The notes beneath the pieces were generated by a model. The model worked only from the letters and a program-made list of their open reading frames with translations. It searched no databases and was not told the origin of the DNA. From contig NZ_JBHSMA010000001.1 of NCBI RefSeq assembly GCF_042655385.1, positions 310,001-374,000 on the forward strand: 64,000 nt of DNA. Reading direction: 5' to 3'. How positions within the stretch are numbered: position 1 is the first letter of the stretch; each line of letters opens with the position of its first letter. A program made the translations under genes and the position numbers. Positions 35,092 to 43,925 of this stretch are shown here, one piece after another. This DNA comes from Larkinella bovis (lineage in GTDB: Bacteria; Bacteroidota; Bacteroidia; Cytophagales; Spirosomataceae).

Positions 35092-35532
35092 TTAGTTCGC
35101 CAGGAATTTCTCCGCCTGGTCAATTCCGCCATTTATTTTCTCCTTCACGACGTTGATTTTTTGCAATTGGGCATCCAGATACGCTTTGGCCTGTGCATTG
35201 TCCATGCCTTTGAGTGTATCCGTTTTGTATTGATTCATCCAGTCGTACATCAGGGTACTGGCATCGGTCAATTCCTGATTGATGACGATACTTTCTTCCT
35301 GGCGGCTCTTCAGGTCTGCCGGAGCCGGGGTGATTTTGGATAAACTATCCATACGCTGCGTTATTTTCTCCTTCAGCGTCATCAGAACTTCGTCCTTCGG
35401 CATCACTTCATCGTGGACGATCATGACCTGTTCCTGAAGTTGTTCGATGCTTGTCTTCTCGTTAGCTGACTGGCAACCTAGGCCCAGGATGACAAAACCG
35501 ATGGGGAGAATGGAATTAAAAAAACGTTTCAT
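35092..35532 (-). CDS. Small coiled-coil lipoprotein, unknown
   Basis: A 146-residue protein; MKRFFNSILPIGFVILGLGC is a lipobox signal peptide with Cys20. The rest is predicted all-helical, with many Lys, Gln and Asp (SIEQLQEQVMIVHDEV; AKAYLDAQLQKINVVKEKIN). No family recognised. It lies 44 bases after recN on the same strand, so it may end the bamD-recN operon or have its own promoter. Confidence 0.65.
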   Translation of the reverse strand: MKRFFNSILPIGFVILGLGCQSANEKTSIEQLQEQVMIVHDEVMPKDEVLMTLKEKITQRMDSLSKITPAPADLKSRQEESIVINQELTDASTLMYDWMNQYKTDTLKGMDNAQAKAYLDAQLQKINVVKEKINGGIDQAEKFLAN

Positions 35533-35576
35533 GGTGTAAATGGGATTATGACAAAAAATGAGATGTCGGAGCGGGC

Positions 35577-37235
35577 CTAAACCTTCTGGGACAACAATTC
35601 TTTCGCGTTTTTCAGGACGCTGGCGGAGGGATTATTCCCTCCAATCATTTGGGCGATTTCCTGCACCCGTTCGTTAAACGTAAGTTTTTTCACCCGGCTG
35701 ACCGTTCGGTTTCCGGAGTTGTCTTTATACACAAAGTAATGCGCTTTGCCCTGAGCGGCAATCTGGTGCAGGTGGGTAATGGCAATAATCTGGTGCGTCT
35801 GCGCCATATCCCGCATCATATTACCCATCTTGACGGCAATTTCGCCGGAAACGCCGGCGTCGATTTCGTCAAAGATGATAGTGGGCAGCGACCGTTTGCT
35901 GGCCAGGATGTATTTGATGGCCATCATCAGCCGGGAAAATTCACCGCCCGAGGCCACATTCTTTAATTGCTGCGGTTTAACGCCTTTGTTCGCACTGAAC
36001 AGAAACGAAATCGTGTCAATGCCGTTGCTGGTCGGCTTACCGGTTTCGGCACTGATTTTCAGCGAGGCATTCGGCATCCCAAGGTCTGCCAAGAGCGTGC
36101 CGACCTGCTGCTCAATCTGCGGCCTAACTTCCCGGCGGGAAACCGACAACCGTTCGGCGCTGGCCATCAGTTGCTGCAAAGCGGCTTCGCTTTCGGTTTT
36201 GGCCAGACTAAGTTCTTCGTCAGAGTTCAGAATTTTACTGACTTTCTGTTCCAGATCAGCCTGAATCGTTAGTAACTCGGCAATGGTTTTGACACTGTGC
36301 TTGGTTTGTAACAGATAAATCAGATTCAGGCGTTCCCGGATGGCTTCCGCCCGGACATCATTGGTTTCGATATGATCTTCTTCCGTACTGATTTCGCTGG
36401 CCAGGTCGCGCAGTTCAATCAGGGCGCTTTGGGCCCGGTCCCGAAGCTGGCTAAACCGCTCCGTTAACCGGGTGACGTAATTGAGGTTATTGACAACATT
36501 TTTCAGATAGACGACGATCGATTGTTCCGCATTGTCCAGATAATCCGACGACAACTGAAGCCGTTCCTTGATATCTTCCGCGTTTTCCAGAATGGTTAAT
36601 TCCTGCTCCAGCAATTCCTGCTCGTCGGCTTGCAATCCCATCTTCTGTAATTCTTCGTACAGAAAATGATTGTAATCAAACTCTTTTTTCATCTGCGCCG
36701 TCTCGGCAAGGAGCTGTTCGTAGGCTTCCAGTTTACGCCGGTAAGTCTGGTAATCAGCCCGGTATTGCCGCAGCAGGACATCGTTCTGCGCGTAGGTATC
36801 GACAATTTCGAGCTGGTATTCGTTCGAGCCCAGCAGGATGGAATCGTGCTGGGAGTGAATGTCCATCAAATGACTGGTTACCCGGCGGAGCAATTCGAGG
36901 TTAACCGGCGTATCGTTCACGAACGCCCGCGACTTGCCACTCGGGCTGATTTCCCGGCGGACCACGCAGGTGCTGTCGTAATCGAGATCCGCTTCCTCGA
37001 ATAAATGCTCGATGAGGTAACCCGCCACACTGAAAACCCCTTCGATCACGCACTTTTCATCCGGGTTGTAGAGGGCTTTCACATCCGCCCGGTTTCCCAT
37101 CAGCAGGCCAATCGCGCCAAGCATGATGGATTTGCCCGCGCCTGTTTCACCCGTAATGATGTTCAGGGCGGCAGCGGGGTCCATTTCCAGATGTTCGATC
37201 AGGGCGTAATTTTTTATCAGCAGATGCGAGAGCAT
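35577..37235 (-). CDS. recN: DNA repair ATPase RecN
   Basis: A 552-residue SMC-like protein. Walker A TGETGAGKSIMLGAIGL near residue 32, a long coiled-coil middle (about 150-370), signature VASGGEFSRLMMAIKYIL and Walker B TIIFDEIDAGVSGE near residue 460. It acts at double-strand breaks. It sits at the end of the bamD-rpoZ-coaBC-porD operon, 9 bases after the 80-residue gene. Confidence 0.95.
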   Translation of the reverse strand: MLSHLLIKNYALIEHLEMDPAAALNIITGETGAGKSIMLGAIGLLMGNRADVKALYNPDEKCVIEGVFSVAGYLIEHLFEEADLDYDSTCVVRREISPSGKSRAFVNDTPVNLELLRRVTSHLMDIHSQHDSILLGSNEYQLEIVDTYAQNDVLLRQYRADYQTYRRKLEAYEQLLAETAQMKKEFDYNHFLYEELQKMGLQADEQELLEQELTILENAEDIKERLQLSSDYLDNAEQSIVVYLKNVVNNLNYVTRLTERFSQLRDRAQSALIELRDLASEISTEEDHIETNDVRAEAIRERLNLIYLLQTKHSVKTIAELLTIQADLEQKVSKILNSDEELSLAKTESEAALQQLMASAERLSVSRREVRPQIEQQVGTLLADLGMPNASLKISAETGKPTSNGIDTISFLFSANKGVKPQQLKNVASGGEFSRLMMAIKYILASKRSLPTIIFDEIDAGVSGEIAVKMGNMMRDMAQTHQIIAITHLHQIAAQGKAHYFVYKDNSGNRTVSRVKKLTFNERVQEIAQMIGGNNPSASVLKNAKELLSQKV

Positions 37236-37244
37236 AACAAAATT

Positions 37245-37487
37245 CTAAAAAGGCGCCTTTTCGTCCAGGATGATTTCGTCAACAGTGTGGAGCGGAACGG
37301 TATGGCTGTGGCCCCGGTTATCGCGTACCGACAATTCCGTACCCTGAACGCCCGTCAGCCGGCCATGCAGGGTGCGTCCGTCCCGAAAAACCACGTTCAG
37401 TTCCGAGTTGATCAGACGGTGGTCGGGATCGGTTATCCTGTTGTTGAAAAGGTCCGTAGTCCGAATGCGAATTAAACGCTTACCCAT
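37245..37487 (-). CDS. 80-residue Sm-like (Hfq-like) protein, unknown
   Basis: An 80-residue protein (MGKRLIRIRTTDLFN...). The core ELNVVFRDGRTLHGRLTGVQGTELSVRDNRG followed by HTVPLHTVDEIIL is a short five-strand pattern like Sm/Hfq or SH3 folds, in which DGR-xxxG and the final hydrophobic strand are typical. It has the spacing of a translationally coupled operon gene (3 bases after porD, 9 before recN). Fold is inference; no function is known to me. Confidence 0.65.
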   Translation of the reverse strand: MGKRLIRIRTTDLFNNRITDPDHRLINSELNVVFRDGRTLHGRLTGVQGTELSVRDNRGHSHTVPLHTVDEIILDEKAPF

Positions 37488-37490
37488 GAA

Positions 37491-38408
37491 TTATCTGAGT
37501 AACTTTCGGTAAACTTCTGTTTTGGCCGGATCGAGCGTCGACAAAAGGGTAAATGCCTTCTGCCGTTCATCCCGTGATCCTTCATTCATGATGTTGAGGA
37601 GTTCTTCTCCTTTGGCATCGAAAAAGGTATTGATGACCACCGAATTGGGGCGTTGCTGGCTAACCTGCCGAATCGTGGTCAACACGTCCAGCACCTGCTG
37701 CCGGGCACCGGCCGGATTGGCGGTAAAGGTATCCAGCGCCTGCCGGTAATACGTATACAGTGCTTCGTGGTACGGAATGAATTGCTGGCTTTGCAGGTTT
37801 TCGATCAGCCAATACCGGTTTCGGATGTCGCCCTGCGCCCCCCACGCACCGCCCCCCACACTTTGATTGGCCAGCGTCATCACGTTGTAGGCCCGCTGGA
37901 AAAACTGTTTCCCCCCCTGTTTGCCAAAGGTATCGTAATCCATTCCGAGGATGATCAACGCGTGAAAAGCCAGCAGGGACGTCAGTTCACTGGAATACGC
38001 ATTTTCGTTATAATACATCGGGTCGTTCAGCCGGTACGGAAAATTAAAGGCATTATCGATATACCGCAGGGTCACCGTCTCGTAGTTACTGCCGTAAACC
38101 GGGCGCATCACAATCACCTGGGCCCGGCCTTCGTAATAATTCTGGGCCGGAACCTTCAGAATGTCGATGATCAGTTTGCAATTGATCCGTTCTTCCGGAT
38201 TGAAGGCATCGCTGGTCCAACGGCGGTTATTGAGGAAGTCGGTTATAAATCCCTGAAGCTGCGGGAAAATGGAGCGATCGGTTACCTGAGACGACTGGGC
38301 CTGATTAAAGTTCACCGTCACCTGGCAGTTGAGCTCCTGCGCCAGCGCTGCCTGGACCGATAAACCGACGCTCACCGCCATGATCAAAAGCAAGGATTGA
38401 ATCTTCAT
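37491..38408 (-). CDS. porD: T9SS protein PorD (DUF4835)
   Basis: A 305-residue secreted protein with signal peptide (MKIQSLLLIMAVSVGLSVQAALAQ) and the DUF4835 beginning ELNCQVTVNFNQAQSSQVTD; later GFITDFLNNRRWTSDAFNPEERINCKLIIDI and YGSNYETVTLRYIDN. The family is annotated as type IX secretion system protein PorD, needed for gingipain secretion in Porphyromonas. It overlaps coaBC by 4 bases. Confidence 0.85.
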   Translation of the reverse strand: MKIQSLLLIMAVSVGLSVQAALAQELNCQVTVNFNQAQSSQVTDRSIFPQLQGFITDFLNNRRWTSDAFNPEERINCKLIIDILKVPAQNYYEGRAQVIVMRPVYGSNYETVTLRYIDNAFNFPYRLNDPMYYNENAYSSELTSLLAFHALIILGMDYDTFGKQGGKQFFQRAYNVMTLANQSVGGGAWGAQGDIRNRYWLIENLQSQQFIPYHEALYTYYRQALDTFTANPAGARQQVLDVLTTIRQVSQQRPNSVVINTFFDAKGEELLNIMNEGSRDERQKAFTLLSTLDPAKTEVYRKLLR

Positions 38409-39622
38409 ACCATCGAAAGCTGTTCCTGAACGAGGTGGAGCAAATCTTCGGCCACTTCGTCCTTCGATTTTAACTCGTAGTGATAGACCCGTTCCTCTTT
38501 GTCAATAACGGTAATTTTGTTGGTATCGTGCCCAAAACCGGCTCCCGAATCGCGCAGGGAATTCAGGACGATCAAGTCGAAATTTTTGGCCCGGAGTTTG
38601 GCCTTCGCATTGGCCAGTTCATCATTCGTTTCCAGGGCAAACCCCACAACAATCTGATCCGGCCTTTTCTCCTGGCCGAGCGTTGCCGCAATATCGACGG
38701 TTTTGGTCATTTCCAACGCAAAAACCGCTTCTTTCTTCTTGATTTTCTGGTCGGCCGGATTCAGGGGCGTATAATCCGCTACGGCAGCCGCCAGCACCAC
38801 GATATGCGCGCCGGAAAATTCGGTCGCCGTAGCTTCGTACATCTGCCGGGCCGACCGCACCGAAATGCGCCGGATCGTCGGATCGGGGAGAGGCAGAACC
38901 GTCGGCCCGCTGACCAGTGTTACCTCCGCCCCCGCCTGCGCAAACGCGCGGGCGATGGCGTACCCCATTTTGCCGCTCGAATGATTGCTAATGAACCGAA
39001 CCGGATCGATGGGTTCCTGCGTCGGGCCGGCGGTAATCAGTACTTTCTTATGGCGGAAAACCGGGCGGTGCATGAAATGCCGTTCCAGATCCGACAGGAT
39101 GTGTTCCGGTTCTGCCAGCCGCCCTTCGCCAACCAGGCCACTCGCCAGTTCGCCGTGTTCTGCCCGAATCAGGAAATTTCCAAACGACTCCAGCTTGCGG
39201 AGATTGTCCAGGGTTGCCGGATGGCGGTACATATCCAGATCCATGGCCGGTGCCAGAAAAACCGGGCACTTGGCCGACAGGTAAACCGCCGATAACAGGT
39301 CATCGCAAAAACCGTGGGCCAGTTTGGCCAGCGTATGGGCCGAAACCGGCGCAATAACGATCAGATCCGCCCACAGGGCCAGATCGACGTGATTATTCCA
39401 CTGGCCGTCGCCGGCCAACTGGTTTATAAACTCCGAGAGGACGGGCCGTTTCGATAAGGTTGCCAGCGTCAGCGGGGTAATAAAGTCCTTCGCGGCCGTG
39501 GTCATAATTACCTGCACCTCGGCCCCGGCTTTCACCAGTAACCGGATCAGCAAGGCCGATTTATACGCAGCAATGCTGCCCGTTACCCCTAAAACGATCT
39601 TTTTACCCCTCAAAATGGCCAT
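38405..39622 (-). CDS. coaBC: Phosphopantothenoylcysteine decarboxylase / phosphopantothenate-cysteine ligase
   Basis: A 405-residue bifunctional flavoprotein (MAILRGKKIVLGVTGSIAAYKSA). The N-terminal CoaC part carries FMN-binding VTGSIAAYK and the active-site segment PAMDLDMYRHPATLDNL; the C-terminal CoaB part carries ITAGPTQEPIDPVRFISNHSSGKMGYA and VLAAAVADYTP. It makes 4'-phosphopantetheine in CoA synthesis. ATG 39622 is chosen over an in-frame extension to 39673; a -7 box lies only 5 bases upstream. Confidence 0.94.
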   Translation of the reverse strand: MAILRGKKIVLGVTGSIAAYKSALLIRLLVKAGAEVQVIMTTAAKDFITPLTLATLSKRPVLSEFINQLAGDGQWNNHVDLALWADLIVIAPVSAHTLAKLAHGFCDDLLSAVYLSAKCPVFLAPAMDLDMYRHPATLDNLRKLESFGNFLIRAEHGELASGLVGEGRLAEPEHILSDLERHFMHRPVFRHKKVLITAGPTQEPIDPVRFISNHSSGKMGYAIARAFAQAGAEVTLVSGPTVLPLPDPTIRRISVRSARQMYEATATEFSGAHIVVLAAAVADYTPLNPADQKIKKKEAVFALEMTKTVDIAATLGQEKRPDQIVVGFALETNDELANAKAKLRAKNFDLIVLNSLRDSGAGFGHDTNKITVIDKEERVYHYELKSKDEVAEDLLHLVQEQLSMV

Positions 39623-39627
39623 AATAA

Positions 39628-39635
39628 CAAAAATA
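39628..39635 (-). promoter_or_regulatory. Predicted -7 box directly before coaBC start
   Basis: On the minus strand TATTTTTG, ending 5 bases before the coaBC ATG (TATTTTTG-TTATT-ATG). If active, the mRNA would begin at or next to the start codon. Confidence 0.45.
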
Positions 39636-39745
39636 CAAACCCAAAAGAAACCGGGGAAATCCAGGGAACACAAAGAACGTTCGCTGCTGCGATTTTCTTG
39701 GTGTCCGCCGTATTTCCCCGGTCGGTTACTGGTCGGATCGCTTGC

Positions 39746-40066
39746 TTACAAGGAACTGGTCGTTTCTTCGTCGACGGTGCGCCATTGCAGTTTGCCTTCC
39801 AGGAATTCATCCGTCGCCACGGTCGTCGGTTTGGGAAGACGTTCGTAATATTTGGAAATTTCGATTTGCTCCCGGTTTTCGAACACTTCTTCGAGGTTAT
39901 CGACGGCCGATGCAAATTCGGAGAGCTTGTTGCTCAGTTCTTCTTTCATTTTGCTCGAAATCTGCCGGGCCCGTTTTGAAATAATCGATACGGATTCGTA
40001 CAGGTTGCCCGTTGCTGCCGCAATCTTGTCGGTGTCGCGGGTGATGATAGAAGGATTATTTGCCAT
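39746..40066 (-). CDS. rpoZ: RNA polymerase omega subunit (Rpb6-like)
   Basis: A 106-residue protein of the Bacteroidota Rpb6/omega form: SIITRDTDKIAAATGNLYESVSIISKRARQISSKMKEEL, and then FLEGKLQWRT near the end. It stabilises RNA polymerase. It follows bamD by 55 bases and precedes coaBC in the usual Bacteroidota order. Confidence 0.9.
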   Translation of the reverse strand: MANNPSIITRDTDKIAAATGNLYESVSIISKRARQISSKMKEELSNKLSEFASAVDNLEEVFENREQIEISKYYERLPKPTTVATDEFLEGKLQWRTVDEETTSSL

Positions 40067-40121
40067 AGTTATAAAGTTTCAGATACTGGTTTGGGGCCCG
40101 CAGGTCCTGAAAACCGATGGA

Positions 40122-41006
40122 TTAATTCGCCGTTGTCGCCGTTACTTTGGCCGGTTTTTGTTGTTGATTTAACTTTTCTTTTTCCAGATTGGCGATCGTT
40201 TCCAGCTCTTTCTGGCTGTCCGAATACATCCGTTCCGCTTTTTTCAGGTCCGGACTTTGCGGAAACTTGTCAACCAGGGCCAGGTAATAGGTAACAACAT
40301 CCTGATGCCGTTCCTTCAGCTTATCGGCAAAGCTGTTTTTGGCCAGGTGGTATTGGGCGTCAACGCGCAGGTACGCCAGTTCCTGGTTGTATTTGGAGTC
40401 TGGATATTCCCGCAGGAAGTTGGTAATGGAAACCACCGACGAGCGGTAGTTGGCAATGTTGGCCGCACTGGTTTTGTAATACTGTTTGGCCTTGTCATAG
40501 GCCTTCCGTTCGAGTTTATCCCGCAGAACCTGAATATAGTCCGTACATTCCTGCCGAAACGGACTTTGCGGATTCGCATTGATAAAGTCCTGCAAGGCGG
40601 CCATGGCCGTCAGCGTGTTGGATTGATCGAGATTGTAATTGGGCGAATCCTTGAAGAGGGAAAGCGCGTAGAAATACATCGCTTCGTGGGCGTAATCACT
40701 TCGCGCGAAGGTTTCATAAAACTGTTTGAAGTGAAATGCCGACAACTGGTAGTTCTGTTGCTGGTATTCGCAGTGAGCCCGGTAAAACTGAGCCATTTCC
40801 GATTCCGTACTTCCTTTCAGGATCGGAATCAACTCTTCGAACAACAGTCCGGCCTTATAAAACTCTCCTTTCTTGAAGTACGAAACGGCGGCTTTATATT
40901 TCTCTTCATCCGTGCCCTTCTTCTGTAATTTCTGGAAGGGGCTGCAGGAGGCAAAAAACAAAAGAATTAAAAGCGCTAACGTACCTGCTTTCCAACAATG
41001 CTGCAT
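40122..41006 (-). CDS. bamD: Outer-membrane assembly factor BamD
   Basis: A 294-residue lipoprotein with TPR repeats. MQHCWKAGTLALLILLFFASCS is a lipobox signal peptide; the body has TPR-like pairs (YKAAVSYFKKGEFYKAGLLFEEL, YQLSAFHFKQFYETFARSDYAHEAMYFYALS). It is part of the BAM complex that inserts outer-membrane proteins. The first gene of its operon; a -7 box (TAATTTTG) ends 7 bases before the ATG. Confidence 0.92.
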   Translation of the reverse strand: MQHCWKAGTLALLILLFFASCSPFQKLQKKGTDEEKYKAAVSYFKKGEFYKAGLLFEELIPILKGSTESEMAQFYRAHCEYQQQNYQLSAFHFKQFYETFARSDYAHEAMYFYALSLFKDSPNYNLDQSNTLTAMAALQDFINANPQSPFRQECTDYIQVLRDKLERKAYDKAKQYYKTSAANIANYRSSVVSITNFLREYPDSKYNQELAYLRVDAQYHLAKNSFADKLKERHQDVVTYYLALVDKFPQSPDLKKAERMYSDSQKELETIANLEKEKLNQQQKPAKVTATTAN

Positions 41007-41013
41007 AAGGCTG

Positions 41014-41021
41014 CAAAATTA
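41014..41021 (-). promoter_or_regulatory. Predicted -7 box directly before bamD start
   Basis: On the minus strand TAATTTTG, ending 7 bases before the bamD ATG at 41006. It matches TAnnTTTG exactly and predicts a leaderless or nearly leaderless transcript. Confidence 0.5.
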
Positions 41022-41093
41022 ATAAAAATCTCTGTAAGACTAACGATTACGTTTCGTAAATAGTGCGGAGCCAAGGGGATGGGGGGCAAAAAA

Positions 41094-41125
41094 TAAGCAG
41101 TAAACAGGAATCTGCCTACTGCTTA
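41094..41125 (-). terminator. Intrinsic terminator of the T9SS-sorted protein gene
   Basis: TAAGCAGTAAACAG (41094-41107) and CTGCCTACTGCTTA (41112-41125) pair at 12 of 14 positions, and on the minus strand the stem is followed by a TTATTTTTT run. It lies 17 bases after the gene end at 41143. Confidence 0.85.
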
Positions 41126-41142
41126 CGGGATAGCCAATCGGA

Positions 41143-41784
41143 TCATTGATGACTAACCATTAATTTTTTAGTGGCAATCTTTTTACCGTCCAGCGACAAT
41201 TGATAAAAATACATGCCGGAATTCATTTCACTGGTGGCAATCCGGATTTTTCGTTCGTTTTTGTCCAGTATATATTCTCCGACCTGAGCACCCAAGACGT
41301 TATAAAAGACAAGTTTGGCATCTTTGACATTGCCCGAAATCTGATAGTCGATTTCGGCGCTTTCGTTCGCCGGGTTGGGGTAGATGTTGGATACGATTAT
41401 TTTTTCGTTGGCATACATCCGGTCGTCCGCTTTCCGGGCTTCTTCGGCCGATTGCCGGGCTTCGGCAACGGTCAGGGTGCCGGTTTCGGCGGTGGCAGTC
41501 CGGGCCGGAGTCCGGCTGGCTGCGGCATTCAGGAATTGATTGCGGTAAAATTGGTTAATCGCCGTATTCTTATGAATGGCATCTCCGCGATCCAGGCTGG
41601 TAACGGAATGTTGTTTTAAAAAGGAGAAAGACTTCGAGGGAATGGCATGATTTGGTGTCGCTGGTTTTTTTCCCAGCTCCAGCCGGCTTTGGGGTTTGCT
41701 GCTATCGGTTTGAGCCAGGAGACTCTGCGATACCAGAAGTGCCAGGCCGACTAACCAGGCATATAAACGTACAGGTTGTTTCAT
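41143..41784 (-). CDS. Secreted protein with T9SS type A sorting domain
   Basis: A 213-residue protein: signal peptide (LVGLALLVSQSLLAQ), a short variable and Ala/Glu-rich middle, and a C-terminal T9SS type A sorting domain from about residue 130 (IIVSNIYPNPANESAEIDYQISG ... LGAQVGEYILDKNERKIRIATSEMNSGMYFYQLSLDGKKIATKKLMV). The CTD directs export by type IX secretion. The cargo part has no recognised domain. Confidence 0.85.
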   Translation of the reverse strand: MKQPVRLYAWLVGLALLVSQSLLAQTDSSKPQSRLELGKKPATPNHAIPSKSFSFLKQHSVTSLDRGDAIHKNTAINQFYRNQFLNAAASRTPARTATAETGTLTVAEARQSAEEARKADDRMYANEKIIVSNIYPNPANESAEIDYQISGNVKDAKLVFYNVLGAQVGEYILDKNERKIRIATSEMNSGMYFYQLSLDGKKIATKKLMVSHQ

Positions 41785-41825
41785 AACTATTCATTCAGTA
41801 GTTGGGTGGATATAATACCCCATCA

Positions 41826-41833
41826 CAAACATA
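41826..41833 (-). promoter_or_regulatory. Predicted -7 box for the T9SS-sorted protein gene
   Basis: On the minus strand TATGTTTG fits TAnnTTTG, 41 bases before the start codon at 41784. Confidence 0.5.
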
Positions 41834-41969
41834 TTTAAAAAAACGAGAAAGTCAACGTCCGCTTCCTCAAAAAATTGTCATTAATTCCCTTTTTTGTCAG
41901 TTAGAACCTGATTTGTATTCAAAGGTTTAACGGAAAACAGAATTTTTATTAAAAATTTCCACTAACGGT

Positions 41970-43880
41970 TCAGTTCCCGGCTTTCCGGACGGGCTTCTTA
42001 ATCAACACCTTTTCCGGCTGGCTTGCTTCCGGTGCCGCAGGCGGTTTCGTCGGGCCGGGCTGAGCCGGTTTTGCTCCACCAACGGTTGTTTTTTTTTCGT
42101 CAGCCACCGGCCCGGGTTCGTTCTTTTTCGTGGCCGACATCGTCTCGACGGCGGCCTGATCCGGTTTCGGCCGCATCAGGTTTTTCAGAGTGGACCTGCT
42201 TGCTGGCACTTCGTTTCTGATCGTAGCTGATGCGTCGGCGGGGGCTGCCGTTGTCGGTTTATTCCCCGGTTTTGTGTCCGAAACCACGGGCTGTCCGGTT
42301 GCTTCCGGTTGGCCGGTTACGCGGGCTTTTGTCGGTTTTTCCGCAATCCGCCAGTTAAAACCATCCAGCCGTTTGTCGCTCTCTTTCAGTTCTTTCGGCG
42401 GCACAAGCTTTGAGTCCGGCTGGCCGTAAAAACTAATTTTCTTCACCTTTCGATCGACAAACCGAATGGTCATTTTACTGCACAAAACCCGGTTCATGCC
42501 GACCATTTTATTGTGATCATCGACCGCGAAATAAAGACTCTCTCCGTTGCCTTCCACCACGACATGGTCAATGTCGGATCGATCTTTTTGCCGGTCGTAG
42601 GCGAAATAGGCGGTTAATGTCCGGCCTTTCACCTGGTTGAAATTTTGCAGGGTATCCTGTGATATGACGAAAGAATGACCCCGAAGTAACATTTTGTTGA
42701 TTCGGTTATTTTTCATCAAAGCCGTGATCGAATCGCCTTCCATCTGGTAATTGGTACTCCAGACGATCGGATCCCGGTAAAAAAAGATCGTGGAGTCGGC
42801 GGTTTCGTACACAATGGAATCACATTTACTCTGCATATCGTTTTTAAACACCAGCGCATTTTTGTGCCCGATCAGCCTCCGATACGTCGAGTCAGCGGTT
42901 TTGCTGCCCTGGATACGCTTCGGATTCGGTAACTCAAAGGACCAGAGCGTATCGGCCCGCATGAACAGCGTGTCGGAACTGGATATGCTCTTGACGAGCG
43001 CGTGACCCGTCATTCGGGCGACGCCGGCTTTTCGGTTGTATCGACCAAAATCGCCCGTCAGAATGGTTTTGTCGCCCTTTGCAAACAGAATAACGTTGCC
43101 CCGGGCGGTGTAAAAATCATTGGCATTATTTCCATATAGCGTGTCGCCGGTCAGCGTATATTTTTCCGTCTCGATGGTGGCCCGGCGCTGAAAGTTCGAC
43201 AAGCGCGATACCGTATTGTAATCACCGTCTTTGGCAATCAGCGTGCCCTCCTTACTCACAATTTTGGTGGGGCCCTGAAACGTCGCAATCTTACTGAATG
43301 AGTTATAAAGCAACGAATCAGCGGTCAGGGTATATTTCGGATTGACCAGTTTTACGTCCTCAATGAACGTAAAGAGCTTCGTCCGCGTGTTGTAATATCC
43401 TTCCCGGCTGGTCAGAATATTTTCGCGATCGACGATGCGACCCTTCACCGGATAATGCGCGATTCCGTTCACCATGTCGTATTCCAGCTTTCGTGTCGTT
43501 AGCGTCATTTTCCGGTCTTTCAGAATCACCGTTCGACCGGAGACATTCGCCTGCCGGCTGGCTCCGAAATAAAAAACCGTATCTCCTCTGACGCTCAGCG
43601 TATCTCCCTGCACCATCCGCACATTCCCGTAGGCTTCGATAACGTTGGTGCTCAGGTTCTGGACCGCCCGGTCGCAGTACATCTGCATGTTCTTGTGCTG
43701 CAGCCGCACATTACCGGTCAGCTTTCGAATCTCTTCCGTTCCCGACTGTAACCCTTCCAATTGGTCGGAATGCTTCAGAATGACGAGTTCTTCCGTGCCG
43801 CCCGCCGGGGAATTGTTGACCTGGGCGGTTGCCAGACCGGCCCACAAAACCAGCAGTAAAACCAGGAGTCGGTCTACCAT
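41970..43880 (-). CDS. OstA-like (LptA/LptD N-terminal domain) protein
   Basis: About 636 residues with a signal peptide (MVDRLLVLLLVLWAGLATAQ) and multiple OstA-like beta-jellyroll repeats (LTGNVRLQHKNMQMYCDRAVQNLSTNVIEAYGNVRM; ILKDRKMTLTTRKLEYDMVNGIAHYPVKG; YTLTADSLLYNSFS). The last 130 residues are Pro/Ala/Lys rich and disordered. OstA/LptA domains bind lipopolysaccharide in the periplasm. An ATG at 43925 adds 15 residues before the signal peptide; I prefer 43880. Confidence 0.85.
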   Translation of the reverse strand: MVDRLLVLLLVLWAGLATAQVNNSPAGGTEELVILKHSDQLEGLQSGTEEIRKLTGNVRLQHKNMQMYCDRAVQNLSTNVIEAYGNVRMVQGDTLSVRGDTVFYFGASRQANVSGRTVILKDRKMTLTTRKLEYDMVNGIAHYPVKGRIVDRENILTSREGYYNTRTKLFTFIEDVKLVNPKYTLTADSLLYNSFSKIATFQGPTKIVSKEGTLIAKDGDYNTVSRLSNFQRRATIETEKYTLTGDTLYGNNANDFYTARGNVILFAKGDKTILTGDFGRYNRKAGVARMTGHALVKSISSSDTLFMRADTLWSFELPNPKRIQGSKTADSTYRRLIGHKNALVFKNDMQSKCDSIVYETADSTIFFYRDPIVWSTNYQMEGDSITALMKNNRINKMLLRGHSFVISQDTLQNFNQVKGRTLTAYFAYDRQKDRSDIDHVVVEGNGESLYFAVDDHNKMVGMNRVLCSKMTIRFVDRKVKKISFYGQPDSKLVPPKELKESDKRLDGFNWRIAEKPTKARVTGQPEATGQPVVSDTKPGNKPTTAAPADASATIRNEVPASRSTLKNLMRPKPDQAAVETMSATKKNEPGPVADEKKTTVGGAKPAQPGPTKPPAAPEASQPEKVLIKKPVRKAGN

Positions 43881-43925
43881 TCTGTTACCAAAGACGCACG
43901 TTTTATACAAAGGGTTGCGATGCAT

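Noticed and set aside
37653..38363. 236-codon plus-strand ORF over porD
   Set aside because: Antisense shadow of the DUF4835 gene; no homology visible and no promoter.
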